A stretch of 54,430 nt of DNA, taken from positions 1 through 54,430 of IMG/VR virus record IMGVR_UViG_3300050011_000409, one strand, 5' to 3'. This stretch comes from a virus. The position numbers were made by a program, and so were the translations under genes. The notes under the pieces are model-generated. The model made no database searches. It had not been told where the DNA came from and saw nothing but the letters and a program-made list of their open reading frames with translations. Each line of letters opens with the position of its first letter. Position 1 is the stretch's first letter. This document shows positions 8,801 through 19,100 of this stretch, piece by piece.

Positions 8801-10932
8801 CGTTGCAAATCGGCCTTCAATTCATTGACCCGGTTCAAAACACCAGCCGGATCTTTCACGTCCACGCCTAGTTTGGAGGCGGCTTCGGGTCGTTTGGCCG
8901 CGCCTTGAACGGAACGGATTTGATCTGTGATTTCCGTTTGGCGTGCGGACGCTTTCGAGGCCATTGCTTCGGCCTGTTTGATGGCGGTTTCGTCGCGGCC
9001 AAATAAATCAACTTGCTCGGCGGTGCCGCCGGTCTGTATCTGGACGGCCTTGATGAAGTTCTCGATTTCGGCTGGAGATCGGCCCTTGAGCGCCTGCTTG
9101 ATGCCCATGCCCTGAAGATCCGCGTTGCCGGGCGCGGCGCGGGCGATGGCTACGGCTTTTTCGGTGGTGATTTTACCGTCCCGCCAAAGGGCATAGACAT
9201 CATCGCTGGAGTCTTTGCCAAGTCGCCAGCCGTTCTCGCCCTTAGAGCGCGAGAGTAATCCCCGCGATCTAGCATCGGCCTCCGTGAGCGAAGGGGTGTT
9301 TTTGAAGTAGTGCGCATAATCTTCTACACTGCCTTGAGCATCGCGTATATTTGCTTCGGCGTCAAACGTTAAAGCCTGCTCCTTGGTGAAGCCATCGGCT
9401 TCACGCATGATTTGCGCCGGTATAGTTTTCTCGCCCGTGCGCCGGGCCAGATCGAGGCGATGTCGTCCGGTGATGATTTCTTTTTGTCCATTCAACCGCT
9501 CCCAAAGGACAATCGGCGCGGTGCCGACGCGCTGATAAGCGCCGCCGAGACGTTCGGAAGCCACGATGCCGGTCTTTGGGTCGGCTTCAAACTTGAAATT
9601 GGGAACGTCCTTGGAAAGTTGGACTTCGGAGACGGGAACTTCGACGACCGGATGCCGTTCGGTATCCGCAATGTAAGTTGTCGAACCGGGACCGGCGACT
9701 GCCGCTGCGATTGGCTCGGGTTTGGCTGGCGTTTCAGTTGGCGCGGCTTGAGTTGGAGGTTTTGCGGCTCGAAACACCTCGGCTTTATCGTTGGCAAGCT
9801 TCAGGACTTCTTCCGGGGTTGCTCCTTGTTTTGCATAAAAACTTGCGCCATAAGCGGGGTCGCTTTTGGGCAGATTTCGGAACGTGAATTGATGCAGTTT
9901 TATGTCACCAGATTCAAAATCAGCGTCGTAAGTGAATCCGTGTTTGTCGCCTATATTCTTGATGGTGGGCGCTGCGCCGGACGGAGCCGCAGTTTCCGGC
10001 GGAGCGGTAGTTCCAATGTTTTGATCTTTGACCGGTTCCGAAGGCGTTTCGGGCGTCAGTGCCAATGCACCGGCTTGGGCTTCTTGTGGGGCTTCACTCG
10101 TTCCGGCAGTTTCCCCTTGTTGTCGAAGTGGTGCTTGCGTGCCCACTCCGGCCCCTTGTTCGCGTAAATCCACGCCCTCTCCGCTTGCGATTTTGCTGGC
10201 ATTTTGTGACTCACTTTCTGTTGTTGGTTTGATTTTTCCTTTGAAAGCTCTCCCGGCCATTCCCGTTCCGATTAGTGCTTGGCCGATGTTCTCGACCAAC
10301 TGGCCGGGGGTCATGTTCGGGTTGTTGATATTCTGCCGCACGGCATCGACAACCATCTTCACGCCCTGTGCCCTGAATCCCAAATCCATCAGTTTCTTGG
10401 CGACGGGAGCCATTTTCGCGGCGAACTGTTCTTCTGCGGTGGCCACTGCCGAGCCTCCGCCAGTGGCAGCCATCAAAGCAATTCCGCCGGGGCTTGCGAT
10501 AGAATCAGCAATTTCAGATGCCAAATTCTGAACTCCCTGCATCACCGTTTTGGGCTGGTCAACGCGCGGAATGATCTGTTTCTTGTTCGTGAACAGCCCC
10601 ATTGCCCCGGCGTCACTGGTTGTCGGAGCGGATTGCAGAGCAGGAACGGCCGCCTTCTCCGCGTCAGTCCGGCCAAGCAGTGTCTCGACCGGCTGTGACG
10701 TGCGCAGGGCGTGAAAGGCGTCTGACGCGCGCTGGCGCAGCGTGGGCGTGTAGGCCGACATTTGTGCCGTGTCGAAGCGCGGCGGTGGCGTGGCGGTGGC
10801 CGATTTCGTCTCGGCGGGTGCCTTGCTGTAAAGATCCCACGGCTTTTTCTGGGCGAACTGCTCCCACGGCTTCTGTTTCGTGGAATCCTCGGCGTCAACC
10901 GCATCCGGGAGTGTGGCAATGTCGTCCGCCAT
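5875..10932 (-). CDS. Large polyvalent virion protein with ParB-like domain
   Basis: A 1685-residue protein. I use the ATG at 10930-10932 (MADDIATLPD) because the longer frame overlaps the upstream gene. A Pro/Ala-rich N-terminal third is followed at about residues 430-620 by a ParB/Srx-like domain (VEVPVSEVQLS, then ITGRHRLDLARRTGEKTIPAQ and a helical tail). Long helical regions follow. The C-terminus has the hydrophobic segments and conserved-looking KASIFAVFTGLMLANQQL and PFISPVISVITKGDYA blocks seen in large phage polyvalent proteins. Such proteins are packaged in the head and enter the host with DNA. The gene ends the virion operon running down from 20646. An injected, multi-activity role is known for the family; the exact activities here are unknown. 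Confidence 0.65.
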   Translation of the reverse strand: MADDIATLPDAVDAEDSTKQKPWEQFAQKKPWDLYSKAPAETKSATATPPPRFDTAQMSAYTPTLRQRASDAFHALRTSQPVETLLGRTDAEKAAVPALQSAPTTSDAGAMGLFTNKKQIIPRVDQPKTVMQGVQNLASEIADSIASPGGIALMAATGGGSAVATAEEQFAAKMAPVAKKLMDLGFRAQGVKMVVDAVRQNINNPNMTPGQLVENIGQALIGTGMAGRAFKGKIKPTTESESQNASKIASGEGVDLREQGAGVGTQAPLRQQGETAGTSEAPQEAQAGALALTPETPSEPVKDQNIGTTAPPETAAPSGAAPTIKNIGDKHGFTYDADFESGDIKLHQFTFRNLPKSDPAYGASFYAKQGATPEEVLKLANDKAEVFRAAKPPTQAAPTETPAKPEPIAAAVAGPGSTTYIADTERHPVVEVPVSEVQLSKDVPNFKFEADPKTGIVASERLGGAYQRVGTAPIVLWERLNGQKEIITGRHRLDLARRTGEKTIPAQIMREADGFTKEQALTFDAEANIRDAQGSVEDYAHYFKNTPSLTEADARSRGLLSRSKGENGWRLGKDSSDDVYALWRDGKITTEKAVAIARAAPGNADLQGMGIKQALKGRSPAEIENFIKAVQIQTGGTAEQVDLFGRDETAIKQAEAMASKASARQTEITDQIRSVQGAAKRPEAASKLGVDVKDPAGVLNRVNELKADLQRWQNWPLHPDLVTEVGGKLKPTPKPTARVAPKSAPGELLTAAETPFNLAGEKAKFVEPTKTETAFGGEKLTQNDLFAIRDIVQEVDPFKSANAAEKMYGGSAQAAKTIQRQLSVMAKDPESYKSFDKKQKARLQEVLNLLNERTAETPAPTEPTIKSPMSAFGKAFYKNTEGQWRQKGKPSASVNASTIDALEQLTKPKAAAQPEMVAMGGDVPHPRPQDFGTTGAPQDIYGVAERVRKARAAAGQVAPVPTGQGVSAEEAVKWGQDLIAMGADPEVSMREFERTRATSFDLISFTRAYGEQLAKSARSVEEKFGTDSIQYRTAQKALSDWDTRTKPIQTEWHKQGMAQQGETDIDTGSFTGINRAFREISGRDLNPAEAKTARKLAADVNEADKATEPAKAGLQTAIDGIAEKGTPVKVAADLESQRKAFGDYESGKPMTPLQVKTLWTRAKTEYIDKGNDSRPDIVHKLAIDLGLPVKDIMRGLEQTKPVRRAADDVWQRQRQARMLKEFAKNWVNHATETWLQKSLPTVARTLFTLKTGLHGTVALGTHAPLVVATHPILFKNNFGRMYHLVLSPEYYEMQQHEIARRPNYTVAQRAGLVNDMSKMEDFSDPKLAQGFPKMAAWFKAKLDKAHLGRVVGMGTRGYSVLKILRQDLFDNAWNKLAESEKSPELAKAIADSVNHITGVTKTGGGVVGKYAHYALFAPKLEASRVAVIATDPVRAVNSLLKMKNMTEAEKWFATNQFKEKASIFAVFTGLMLANQQLNELFGDKKKLNGVPVALGGGGWNPMQSDFGKFRVAGMTFAWGSPFLTMTRLPLRIYQIGAGSGGKTKYLIYPDESMYKTGGSYLRTQASPFISPVISVITKGDYADRPLPQMPGYGKPQPVPKRLAAEGVKPYTWKEFGTGIVLPIPFEEGANEVFHYYDLGQTKAAQNTLLRAFAITLIMAGTGGRMAEDWNKPKPRAANPAWSPPP

Positions 10933-10936
10933 AAAA

Positions 10937-11893
10937 TCACTGCACTGGACTTGGCTGCGAGGGAGCTTCCATCCAATTTTTCTGGTCGGCTGGATCGCCG
11001 CCTTTGAAGACGTAACCATTTATCACGTCTCCTTGTTTGGGCAAACCCGGCGAGGACGGCGCGGCGGGAGCAGGACCTCCGGCGGCGGGTGTTGGTGCTG
11101 GCGCGCCGGGCGCGGCGGCGTGGAAAGCATCGGCAAGTGATGCTCTAATCGGAATTTTTTGAGTCACGGAATAAGCAGGATGCGCGGGGACTGCCGGGAC
11201 ATCTGGAACGGCAGCCACGTTTTTATCACCAAACCAACTCTTAGGATTCAACAAGCTGCGGGAGTAAGCCGGAGATCCCGGAACCGCCGGGATTTCATCG
11301 GCTTTCTCAAATCGTTCCGTGACGGTTTTTTCCGGTCCCGGTCTTGCCGTGGCTTGTGCCAATGCCGGTGTCCATGCGCGAGGATATTTGGCGAGAGCTT
11401 CGGCGGGCGTCATGCCGCCGGCAACCGCCATTGAGTAATTCTGGCGGTCGGCCAAAGCCTGGGCTTTTTCCGCCGTATCCTGCTGAACCTTTTTCGCCGT
11501 CTGGTCTATCCGTTGCTGGCCAAGGCCGATTTGCGCCTGTTTATAGGCGTTGGCCACGGCGTCCTGGGTCTGGCGGAGCATGAAATTCTGCTTGGCCGTT
11601 TCCTGCCCGGCCTGAAATTCCATCGCGGTCTGCTTTTGCTGCGCTTCGAGCCTCTGCTTTGCAAGACCAAGCTGCTGCGCGGCCTCTGCCGCACTTTGCG
11701 CCAGTCGCGCGCCTTCCATCTGGCCTTGTTGTGAAATTCGCGCGCCTTCCAAATCGCGTTCTTGTGCCAGTCGCGCGCGTTCCAAATCGCCTTGTTGTCC
11801 CAGTTGCGCGTTTTCTTGCCCCGCGCGGACGCCCGCTTCGCGCGCTTGCACGAACTGCGACGGTGAGACATCGAGCCAGGGAGGAATTTGCAT
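10937..11893 (-). CDS. Coiled-coil internal virion protein
   Basis: A 318-residue protein. Residues ~20-150 are a Gln/Ala/Arg-rich coiled coil with an ~11-residue repeat of the form LERARLAQERD, then LEGARISQQGQ. The second half is Ala/Pro-rich and likely disordered (PAVPAHPAYS, APTPAAGGPAPAAP). The C-terminal tail GDVINGYVFKGGDPADQKNW resembles short tail motifs in phage injected proteins. It ends five bases before the polyvalent-protein start and begins seven bases after the preceding stop, so it is part of the same operon. Role as an internal or ejection protein is inferred. Confidence 0.6.
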   Translation of the reverse strand: MQIPPWLDVSPSQFVQAREAGVRAGQENAQLGQQGDLERARLAQERDLEGARISQQGQMEGARLAQSAAEAAQQLGLAKQRLEAQQKQTAMEFQAGQETAKQNFMLRQTQDAVANAYKQAQIGLGQQRIDQTAKKVQQDTAEKAQALADRQNYSMAVAGGMTPAEALAKYPRAWTPALAQATARPGPEKTVTERFEKADEIPAVPGSPAYSRSLLNPKSWFGDKNVAAVPDVPAVPAHPAYSVTQKIPIRASLADAFHAAAPGAPAPTPAAGGPAPAAPSSPGLPKQGDVINGYVFKGGDPADQKNWMEAPSQPSPVQ

Positions 11894-11900
11894 AAATCAA

Positions 11901-12551
11901 TTATCCGGGTGGGTTTCCGGGGTGTGTTTGTCCCAATGCGTCAGTCCACGAATTTGTTACCGTGGGGGCTGTGCTTGTCTTCGTTCCGGCGCCTGGATTC
12001 GTAAGCTGCCGATAAAGATTCGATGCCCCTGCTTCCTGACTGACGAATGCCGGGTCCAAAAATTGCAGGTAGTCCTGCATCTGCTGGTCGGCGGCTGCCT
12101 GTGGATTCGGCGCGGCGGCCATCGTGGCATTGTATTGACCGAGACTGGTCAATAGGCTGGGATCAAGTTGTAGCCCACCCAGCCCGCTCGCGGTGTTGAG
12201 ATAGTTGTTCTGGCCGGTCTGTTGCTCCTGCATGGAAGTCAGGCCAAGATTGCGCAAACTCATATTTTGGGAAAGTCCACTGCCGGGCATTCCCGAACTG
12301 ACGCCCCACGATGCCGCCTGATCTTGGATCTGCTTGATGACATCCGTGGGCACGACGCCCGACATTTGCTGGCCGATTAGATTCGCATTCTGGTTGGTGA
12401 GCGAGGACAACTGGGGCAGGACGCCCGAAAGCTGCTCGTAAGTTGACGGCGGGGTTGCCACAGCACCGGGCACGGCACCGTATGCGCCGGAGCCGGCTTG
12501 GGTTGTCGGATTGGCCGAGTAATTGGCGAGGACTGGATTTTGGATAGCCAT
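11901..12551 (-). CDS. Internal virion/structural protein, Gln/Ser/Gly-rich
   Basis: A 216-residue protein rich in Gln, Asn, Ser, Gly and Ala, with helical stretches (YEQLSGVLPQLSSLTNQN and NMSLRNLGLTSMQEQQ). It has no catalytic motif and no membrane segment. It lies one base from the stop of the tail-adaptor candidate, and upstream of the coiled-coil and polyvalent proteins. This order (adaptor, internal proteins, large injected protein) is common in podovirus-like genomes. Function otherwise unknown. Confidence 0.6.
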   Translation of the reverse strand: MAIQNPVLANYSANPTTQAGSGAYGAVPGAVATPPSTYEQLSGVLPQLSSLTNQNANLIGQQMSGVVPTDVIKQIQDQAASWGVSSGMPGSGLSQNMSLRNLGLTSMQEQQTGQNNYLNTASGLGGLQLDPSLLTSLGQYNATMAAAPNPQAAADQQMQDYLQFLDPAFVSQEAGASNLYRQLTNPGAGTKTSTAPTVTNSWTDALGQTHPGNPPG

Positions 12552-12552
12552 A

Positions 12553-13572
12553 TTAAATCATTCCTAAGGTTTTGCGGTTTAGACTTTCTCTACCGAACGG
12601 GCGGAAGGTGACGACGAATTGTTCATCTGGCACGCGGTCACGAAGCTCGTAGTTCAATTCTCTGAAAGCGTCTTTCTCCCACTGAAGGGAACGGTCGGCA
12701 TCTCCCTTTTCGCGGTAACGGATGCTCTGAATCATGTTGGAGATGGCGTCCTGATTTTCGATCAAAACCAAATCGTTATCGTTAAAGACAGGGATAAATG
12801 CCAATTTTACGAGCGCGGTGATTTGCCGGACACAGCCGCAGGGGCCGACGCCTCCAAGTATTTTGCTGTGTTGATAATCCGGGGAGGTTTCCGATGGGTC
12901 ATATTGGGCCAAATCGAAAACGTTTGGGGTGAGATCGGGATTCAGGTTGACGCCATCCCATTGATAGAGCCGGACGACGCCTTGCGTGCGATCCTTCAGC
13001 ACGCGCGTAATTTTCTGAAACTTCATCGGCGACTGGACGTAGGGCAGCGCGAGCGTGAGGGTAATGCCATCGCTCCACATGCCGTTTATTTTTTGGCGCA
13101 CGTCTTGGCCGTTGGAGTCCACGCCAAACAGGGTGATGGTCTTGACGAGATCGGCTTGGACGCTGGGATAAACCAGAACGTAACGCGACTGGCCGCACGG
13201 GATGGGGTTGAAAACTGGTGTGGTGCCGTCAAAGACGGTGGTGTTTGGAAAGTCATGCCGATGGCCCGGAGTCAGGCCGAAGCTGCCCAGATCAATGCCG
13301 GACCAGTCCATGAATTGAAACCAGCGGTTGGCCAGTTCGGAATAGTGGCCGTTCCGGTTCACCGCGAGCACGGTGCCAACATAACGCGGCCAGGTGATGC
13401 AATTGTCATAGACGCAGCCTCGCATGGGTTGGACGGTGCCCCACCAATTGCCGCGCCGCATCAACTGGCGCACGGCTTGGTTGACGTAGCCCGTGAAGTC
13501 CGGGCTGGTCACGCAGAAACCCGCAATCTTGCTGCAAGGTCCTTCTTTGAGTTGGCCGTATGTGAGTAACAT
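12553..13572 (-). CDS. Putative head-tail adaptor protein
   Basis: A 339-residue protein. The N-terminus (MLLTYGQLKEG... FTGYVNQAVRQLMRRGNWWG) is helical and is followed by a beta-rich region (WPRYVGTVLAVNRNGHYSE). This resembles phage tail-adaptor or connector proteins such as the T7 gp11 or P22 gp4 class in overall layout. Later segments (MWSDGITLTLALPYVQSP, GVVRLYQWDG) are beta-rich, and the C-terminus is charged and helical. An AGGA ribosome-binding motif precedes the ATG at 13570-13572. It is followed immediately by internal proteins. The assignment rests on layout and context, not a confirmed family match. Confidence 0.5.
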   Translation of the reverse strand: MLLTYGQLKEGPCSKIAGFCVTSPDFTGYVNQAVRQLMRRGNWWGTVQPMRGCVYDNCITWPRYVGTVLAVNRNGHYSELANRWFQFMDWSGIDLGSFGLTPGHRHDFPNTTVFDGTTPVFNPIPCGQSRYVLVYPSVQADLVKTITLFGVDSNGQDVRQKINGMWSDGITLTLALPYVQSPMKFQKITRVLKDRTQGVVRLYQWDGVNLNPDLTPNVFDLAQYDPSETSPDYQHSKILGGVGPCGCVRQITALVKLAFIPVFNDNDLVLIENQDAISNMIQSIRYREKGDADRSLQWEKDAFRELNYELRDRVPDEQFVVTFRPFGRESLNRKTLGMI

Positions 13573-13616
13573 CTTCTTTTCCTATCGTATTGAATTTCGA
13601 TTTTGGCAATAGGAAA

Positions 13617-16172
13617 TCAAACGGCGATGAAAGTTCCTCCTTGCTGGAAGCAGACGCTTTTGAGCGGGCCTTGGGGAGCGGCGGGTGAAAAATAGCCCCA
13701 ATTGACGCCGTTGGTGGAGTAAAAATAAACAAGCTGGCCGTTTGGCACGCCCAATATGCCCTGGCTCGGAGTGCCGATAGAAAGAGAAGCTGCCCCTATA
13801 AAGAGCTTCGTGTCCGAATAATAGGTCACAGACAAAAGCGTGCCACCGGGAAAAGAATGCGAGCCACCAACCGAAAGATGCGTAGTCCCGACGAAAACCC
13901 TTCCGAAGAATGAACCGCTGCCGCGGACAAAAACAGAACCGCCGCCCAAGGGCGAAACGGTTGCATACTGTCCCATTGTCACCCCAGGCGCAGAGTCTCC
14001 CAACGCATGTAAAAAACGAAGGAGCACTGTTCCGTATGGATTGGTGAAGCTGCGCGAAACCACGGTGAAAGTGCCAACGTGAACGCCATCGCTGATGACC
14101 ACGCTTCTGCCGGGGACCAAGGACATCCGATTTGAATCATACACTTGAACGGTGACAGTGGCATTTGCGGCGGGAACGACAAAGCCTCCGAGTTGATTGA
14201 CTTGTTCAAACGAACCGTTGTTGTCCTCGCCCGTCCACTTCATCTGGCCGTAACACATGATCTGTGTCCAGTTGATTCCGTCCGATGAGCGATAGACATT
14301 TCCAAGCCCGGTTACGACGACAAACACAAAGACTCCAAAGGCAATGGAAACAAAATTCTCAAGTGATGGAAAAGAATGTGAGTGCCATGTTTTTAGATCG
14401 GGCGACGTGTAAATAAAACCGACGCCTACGACGACATACTGGAATCCCCCGAAGGCAATGTCGTAGGCGGTAAGATTTTGGGGGATGCTGGTATGGGCCG
14501 TCCACGTCGCGCAATCTGAACTGGAAGCGACCTCTCCGAACTTGGAGACAATCAGAAAAAGATTGTTGGCGAATCGCGGCTGCGTCGAGGGCGACAAGGT
14601 TGTGACTGGCAGCCACGTCGTTCCATTACTGGAATAAAAACTGGTTCCGCTTCCGTTCTGGTTGGTTTGGCAGACGAGAAATACCCCGCCGCTGGCGCTG
14701 CCAAAAACGACAGAGTTCAAATCGCCGTTGTTTTCAGTCAGGGGCAGGTCGACTTCCGTCCAGGCAATCGCATTAGAGGAAGAATAAATTGTCGCCTGTC
14801 CGGTGAGGCGGTGTTTGGAAGTCACGACGAACTTGCCGTTGCCGTAGGCAATGTCGGTGAGGCCGGCGGCGTTGGCGATGGTGGAAACGACCGACCAAGT
14901 ATAACCATCCGTGGAGGCATAGACATTATTGCTGCCGTCCCGCGTCATGTAAAACGTGCCGTTCAGGCCGTGGACATCGGCATTGAGATAGCGGATAAAG
15001 TTGAATTTGTAGGCAAATGGGTCTTGAATTGGGGGGCCTGGCTCAAGAACTTTGGCGTGAGACGAATCGCTATATTCCTGATTCGGTAGAAGAACCATGT
15101 TGACTTGAGCGAAGATTCCAATGACCGGCGCCTGGTCTTGCTCTAACACGGTGATACTAATGCCAAAGAGGTATGGTTCGACATGCCAGGTTCCCTTGGC
15201 TGGCATGTTGGTGCTCCCCGCCCCAAATTCGGGGAAATCCGCATAGACTGTATGTGGTGGACTGCTTCCAGTGACAAGTTTGTAGGTGCCTTCCGGCGTG
15301 TAACCGCCCAACTTATACCAGCAGCCGGCCTGACCCCCAGGATTACCTCCAAATTCAGAATTGATCTCAAGAAGCCAAACGAGAATGCCGTTAACGCAAC
15401 GGACGGTGAACTGGAACATTCCTGGCGGCTGACCTCCTACGCTTGGTACGGCATAAGCTTGTTCTGTTTCAGCGACATAAGCTGCGGGGGTTACGGCAAA
15501 GCGCATGACTCGGCCGAGACGGCAAAAAACAGGGTAACAAAGGTCGGCCCGCCAAATATAGGCCCCACCTATAGGGTTGGCTATGCTGGAAGGACTGGTC
15601 CCATAGGTTGGGAAAGCGCCGTCCCACCAAGGATCGCTCGCGCCGCCATACGTGAGTATAGGGTTGGTGCGTGTTGATCCCGCCGCCGCGACTGCGAGCC
15701 AAGCCGCTTGGACCAGACTGGTTGGAATACTTGATCCACGCTTCCAGTCTTTGCCTGCGCCGTTTGGACCAAACCCATAGCCGTCGTAGAAATTGGCAAT
15801 TTCCACGCCAGGCGCGGGCAACCATTGATTTGCTGGCATGATGGCCGTCAGAATAGTCGGGCAATCGCAAACCAATGTTCCGTTCAAAAAAGCAGCCTGA
15901 ACAAATGAGTCGAGCGCCTTTTGGGCGACGGCGTTGGCGGCGTCCTTATCGGTCCCCCGATAAATCCCCGCCGCCCCTTCAAAAGTGGAACCGTCCCAAG
16001 TTATCCAGCCGGGCAGCGCGGCTGAAGAAATGGGCGTGACTCCGGGCGGACACAAATCGCCAGACGAAACCGCATCATTCGTGTAAGGGAGTGGTTCGTT
16101 TGAAGATTGATTTACGACGGCTACGGGCGCGCAAGAAAGTTCCGGGCACGGCGATTCAGGGTTTGCGTTCAT
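13617..16172 (-). CDS. BNR/beta-propeller tail spike or nozzle protein
   Basis: An 851-residue protein; the ATG at 16170-16172 (MNANPESPCPELS) is chosen because it begins eight bases after the upstream stop. Near residues 50-110 is a module PGWITWDGSTFEGAAGIYRG...ANAVAQKALD that recurs in the next protein (a DUF5977-like spacer). Residues ~430-650 contain at least five BNR-like units (YxSxDGxTW/YSSNGTTW/YTSPDLKTW/YRSSDGINW), as in bacterial neuraminidase and photosystem-stability-type propellers. A further module, VQVYDSNRMSLVPGRSVVIS, is shared with the fibre at 19837-20646. Most likely a host-recognition or nozzle protein; glycosidase activity cannot be claimed because no catalytic set is visible. 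Confidence 0.65.
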   Translation of the reverse strand: MNANPESPCPELSCAPVAVVNQSSNEPLPYTNDAVSSGDLCPPGVTPISSAALPGWITWDGSTFEGAAGIYRGTDKDAANAVAQKALDSFVQAAFLNGTLVCDCPTILTAIMPANQWLPAPGVEIANFYDGYGFGPNGAGKDWKRGSSIPTSLVQAAWLAVAAAGSTRTNPILTYGGASDPWWDGAFPTYGTSPSSIANPIGGAYIWRADLCYPVFCRLGRVMRFAVTPAAYVAETEQAYAVPSVGGQPPGMFQFTVRCVNGILVWLLEINSEFGGNPGGQAGCWYKLGGYTPEGTYKLVTGSSPPHTVYADFPEFGAGSTNMPAKGTWHVEPYLFGISITVLEQDQAPVIGIFAQVNMVLLPNQEYSDSSHAKVLEPGPPIQDPFAYKFNFIRYLNADVHGLNGTFYMTRDGSNNVYASTDGYTWSVVSTIANAAGLTDIAYGNGKFVVTSKHRLTGQATIYSSSNAIAWTEVDLPLTENNGDLNSVVFGSASGGVFLVCQTNQNGSGTSFYSSNGTTWLPVTTLSPSTQPRFANNLFLIVSKFGEVASSSDCATWTAHTSIPQNLTAYDIAFGGFQYVVVGVGFIYTSPDLKTWHSHSFPSLENFVSIAFGVFVFVVVTGLGNVYRSSDGINWTQIMCYGQMKWTGEDNNGSFEQVNQLGGFVVPAANATVTVQVYDSNRMSLVPGRSVVISDGVHVGTFTVVSRSFTNPYGTVLLRFLHALGDSAPGVTMGQYATVSPLGGGSVFVRGSGSFFGRVFVGTTHLSVGGSHSFPGGTLLSVTYYSDTKLFIGAASLSIGTPSQGILGVPNGQLVYFYSTNGVNWGYFSPAAPQGPLKSVCFQQGGTFIAV

Positions 16173-16179
16173 CGGGTTG

Positions 16180-19100
16180 TTACCAGAGCGTCCCTTCGGC
16201 GGTGATGATGGCGGCTTGGCCATCGGTGACAATGTTGTTCAAGGCGGCGGCGGCGGTGGTCGAGCCGGGAATCCAAGCATTGCCGTTGCTAGAAAAATAG
16301 ACGTTCCCGGATTGCCCGCAAGCGACAAAGCTTCCGTTGGCAAACACCACGCCGACCAGAGCGCTTTCGGCGACACCTAAAGTCCCCCCCACCGTCCACG
16401 AAATTCCATCAGAAGAAACGGCAGTCCAAGAATGGTTGCCGCCGCTTGAATAAAATCCGACCGCGACATAGGTGTTGTTGCCAAACGCGATGTCGCGGCA
16501 TTCATAGCCGGCGGGAAAGGCACCTTGCGTCCAAACTCCGGCAGGATTGCTTGCGGACCAAACGTTGTCTGCAAAACAGGCGTAGAATTTGCCGTTGAGA
16601 TACTGCACTTTGCGGCAGGACGTTGAACCTTGAACCGATCCATAGGCCGTCCAATTCACCCCGTCAGCCGAAACAACTGGGTGCCCAAAATTATCAAACC
16701 GGCAAAACGACCCGCCGCCAAAGCAGACTGAATAGGACGGAAAAACGGTAACAAGATCGTCATGCTCGGTCCATGCGATTCCATCGAGGGATTTATAGAC
16801 GATGCACCTGAAAGGCACGGTCAGTTGCGCTCCAACGGCAACATAAAAGCCGCTTCCGTAGGCAACGTCGTAAATCAAGCCCGACGCGCCCGCCAGCGGG
16901 TTGGTCCAAGTGAGGCCGTCCGTGGATGAAAAGATTCCGTTGACGGAGGATCGGGTTAAGAAATACTTTCCGTTCAGATAGCGCAACTGCATCGCGTCGG
17001 TCCCCAGCAGGCTTGTTTGTTCGTCGTCCTTGAGAATGTTGTAAGGCGACAGGCAGACAAAGTAACCTGCGGCGACTGCTTGATTGGCCCATAAATCCAA
17101 CGTCTTTTGGGCGACAGTATTGGCGGCAGCCTTGCTATCTCCCCGGAAAAGCCCGGCGTTCCCAACGAGTTGATTATTGGAAAAATCGTAATAAATCCAG
17201 TTCGGTCTTGGCAGGACGCCAAAAATTGGAGCCGGGGTTCCGACTGGACAACTGATTTGGAAAAACACCAGATCGTTAAAAACAACTGGCGTTGTGATCG
17301 GACCAGATTCGCCGGTCTTGTTGCACAGCGGCGGTTCAAACTCGTATTCGGGCACGAGCACGGCTCCGAGTTTTGCACCCTGAAAAACACAATGGCCAGT
17401 GAAGGTGAGACGCAACTGGAAGAAACGGGCTTCGCGAGCGGGCTTGTTGTTGAACTGGACGCACTGCGACGCGCTGGGTTCGCCGAGGCCGATGCGGGAA
17501 CGGTATTGGTTCTCCAAACCAGGGCCGACGGCCGAGCACACATAAAAACTCGCCCACGGATACCAGCAGGGGGACCAGTCGGGCCGATATTCAACGGTGA
17601 CATCCACGCGCCCTTCAATGTCGGACAGATAAATTTCACCATCCACAAGCCGCGCAAGGTCGAACAGACCCTTTTGTTTGCTGCCCATGAAAATGGTTGG
17701 CGACTCAAACTGCCAGGTGATCGGGAGAATTCCACTATCCAAGTGCTCGTCGCCGGTGGGCAGCAACTCCCACAGTTCAATGATGCCGCTGCCGGTGTCG
17801 GAACAAAAGGCAAAGGCGCGATTCGAGCCAGAAAACCTGACGAGTTGGAAAATTTTCAATCCGCCCCATACGCCATCATAAACGGACGCTGATTTGTTTT
17901 GCAGCGAACTGATTTCATCGAAGTTCAGCGCAAAGAGATTCGACCAAACGACGCCTTGAGCCGTCTGGACTGGATTGGCCGTGCTCAAGCGCCGGTTGTC
18001 GAAGACAATTCCTGAATCAAAATTCATCAGGGCCAGATTCTCTTGTTCCGTGACGCGCAACAGCTCAAGACTGATGGGCGTGTCGCCCCAGCGGTTGAAG
18101 TCGAGGCGGCTTAGAATCAAAGACCGGATTTGGCCGTCCGGTGAACGAAAGAGAACATCGGCATTTGAATTGGTCAGTGTGTATTGGCCGGCGCCACCAG
18201 CGCCTTTCAACGCCTCGGTGAGAATCGGGTTGGTAAGACTCTGCCAAGTGGTGCGGTCCACGGGTGCTTGGCAACTGAACACGTTTCGTGAAGTGAATAC
18301 TTGAAGCGGTCCTTGGCCAAGCGAGACATCGAGTGTGGCGGTGAAGATCAAGCCGCGGATTTCTCCGACACTGCCAGGCACTCGAAATAATCCACCGCCG
18401 GCGAGATAAAGATTTTCTGTGATTTTGAGAACAGCGTCGCGGAAATTCAGGTTGGGAGATCCGCTACTGCCCCCCACAATGTCGCCTGCAAGGAAACTAA
18501 TGCTGTCGGTCATCACTTCCCAGACGCGGCCCATGCCGTAGGCGAGCATCCGGCCCGCCGGCAGTTCAGGGATGCTGTAGATGCTTGCTGGCGCGGTAAT
18601 TGATGGTGGCGTGGTGCCAGGCGTTCCCACAGTGTCATTGATGTTGAGCAGTATGATCGAATTTGTCGGAGTGCCGGAGCCGGCGGCGGTGATGATGTAG
18701 TGATCCCCGTTAATGCTTAAGATGGCGGGCAGCGGGCCGGTGTATTGATTGACGAATGACAGCGTGCCGTTTCCATCCACGGGCGGGGCTGTAAATGGGG
18801 TGCTCAAGGTTCCGACATTTTGCAACGGCGCTCCGCCCGGCTTGAAAACCATCAAAGTGTTTTTGGCGACACCCGTTGGCGCGGTAAGGGTTCCGCCGGG
18901 ACTGGAAAAAAGATTCAACTTCAAACTAATGCTGGTCGTGTCCGCGCCCATGACCTTCCAGTTGTAAAATGCGGAATCTTGCGGTGGCCAGTTCACAGTG
19001 GCTCCGATAGGGCCGGTATAGGGAGGGGAGACGGAAATCAAACCGAGCGCAAAAACGGTTCCGTCGGGAATGGAGATCGGACCGACTGGTGGCGTAGTAT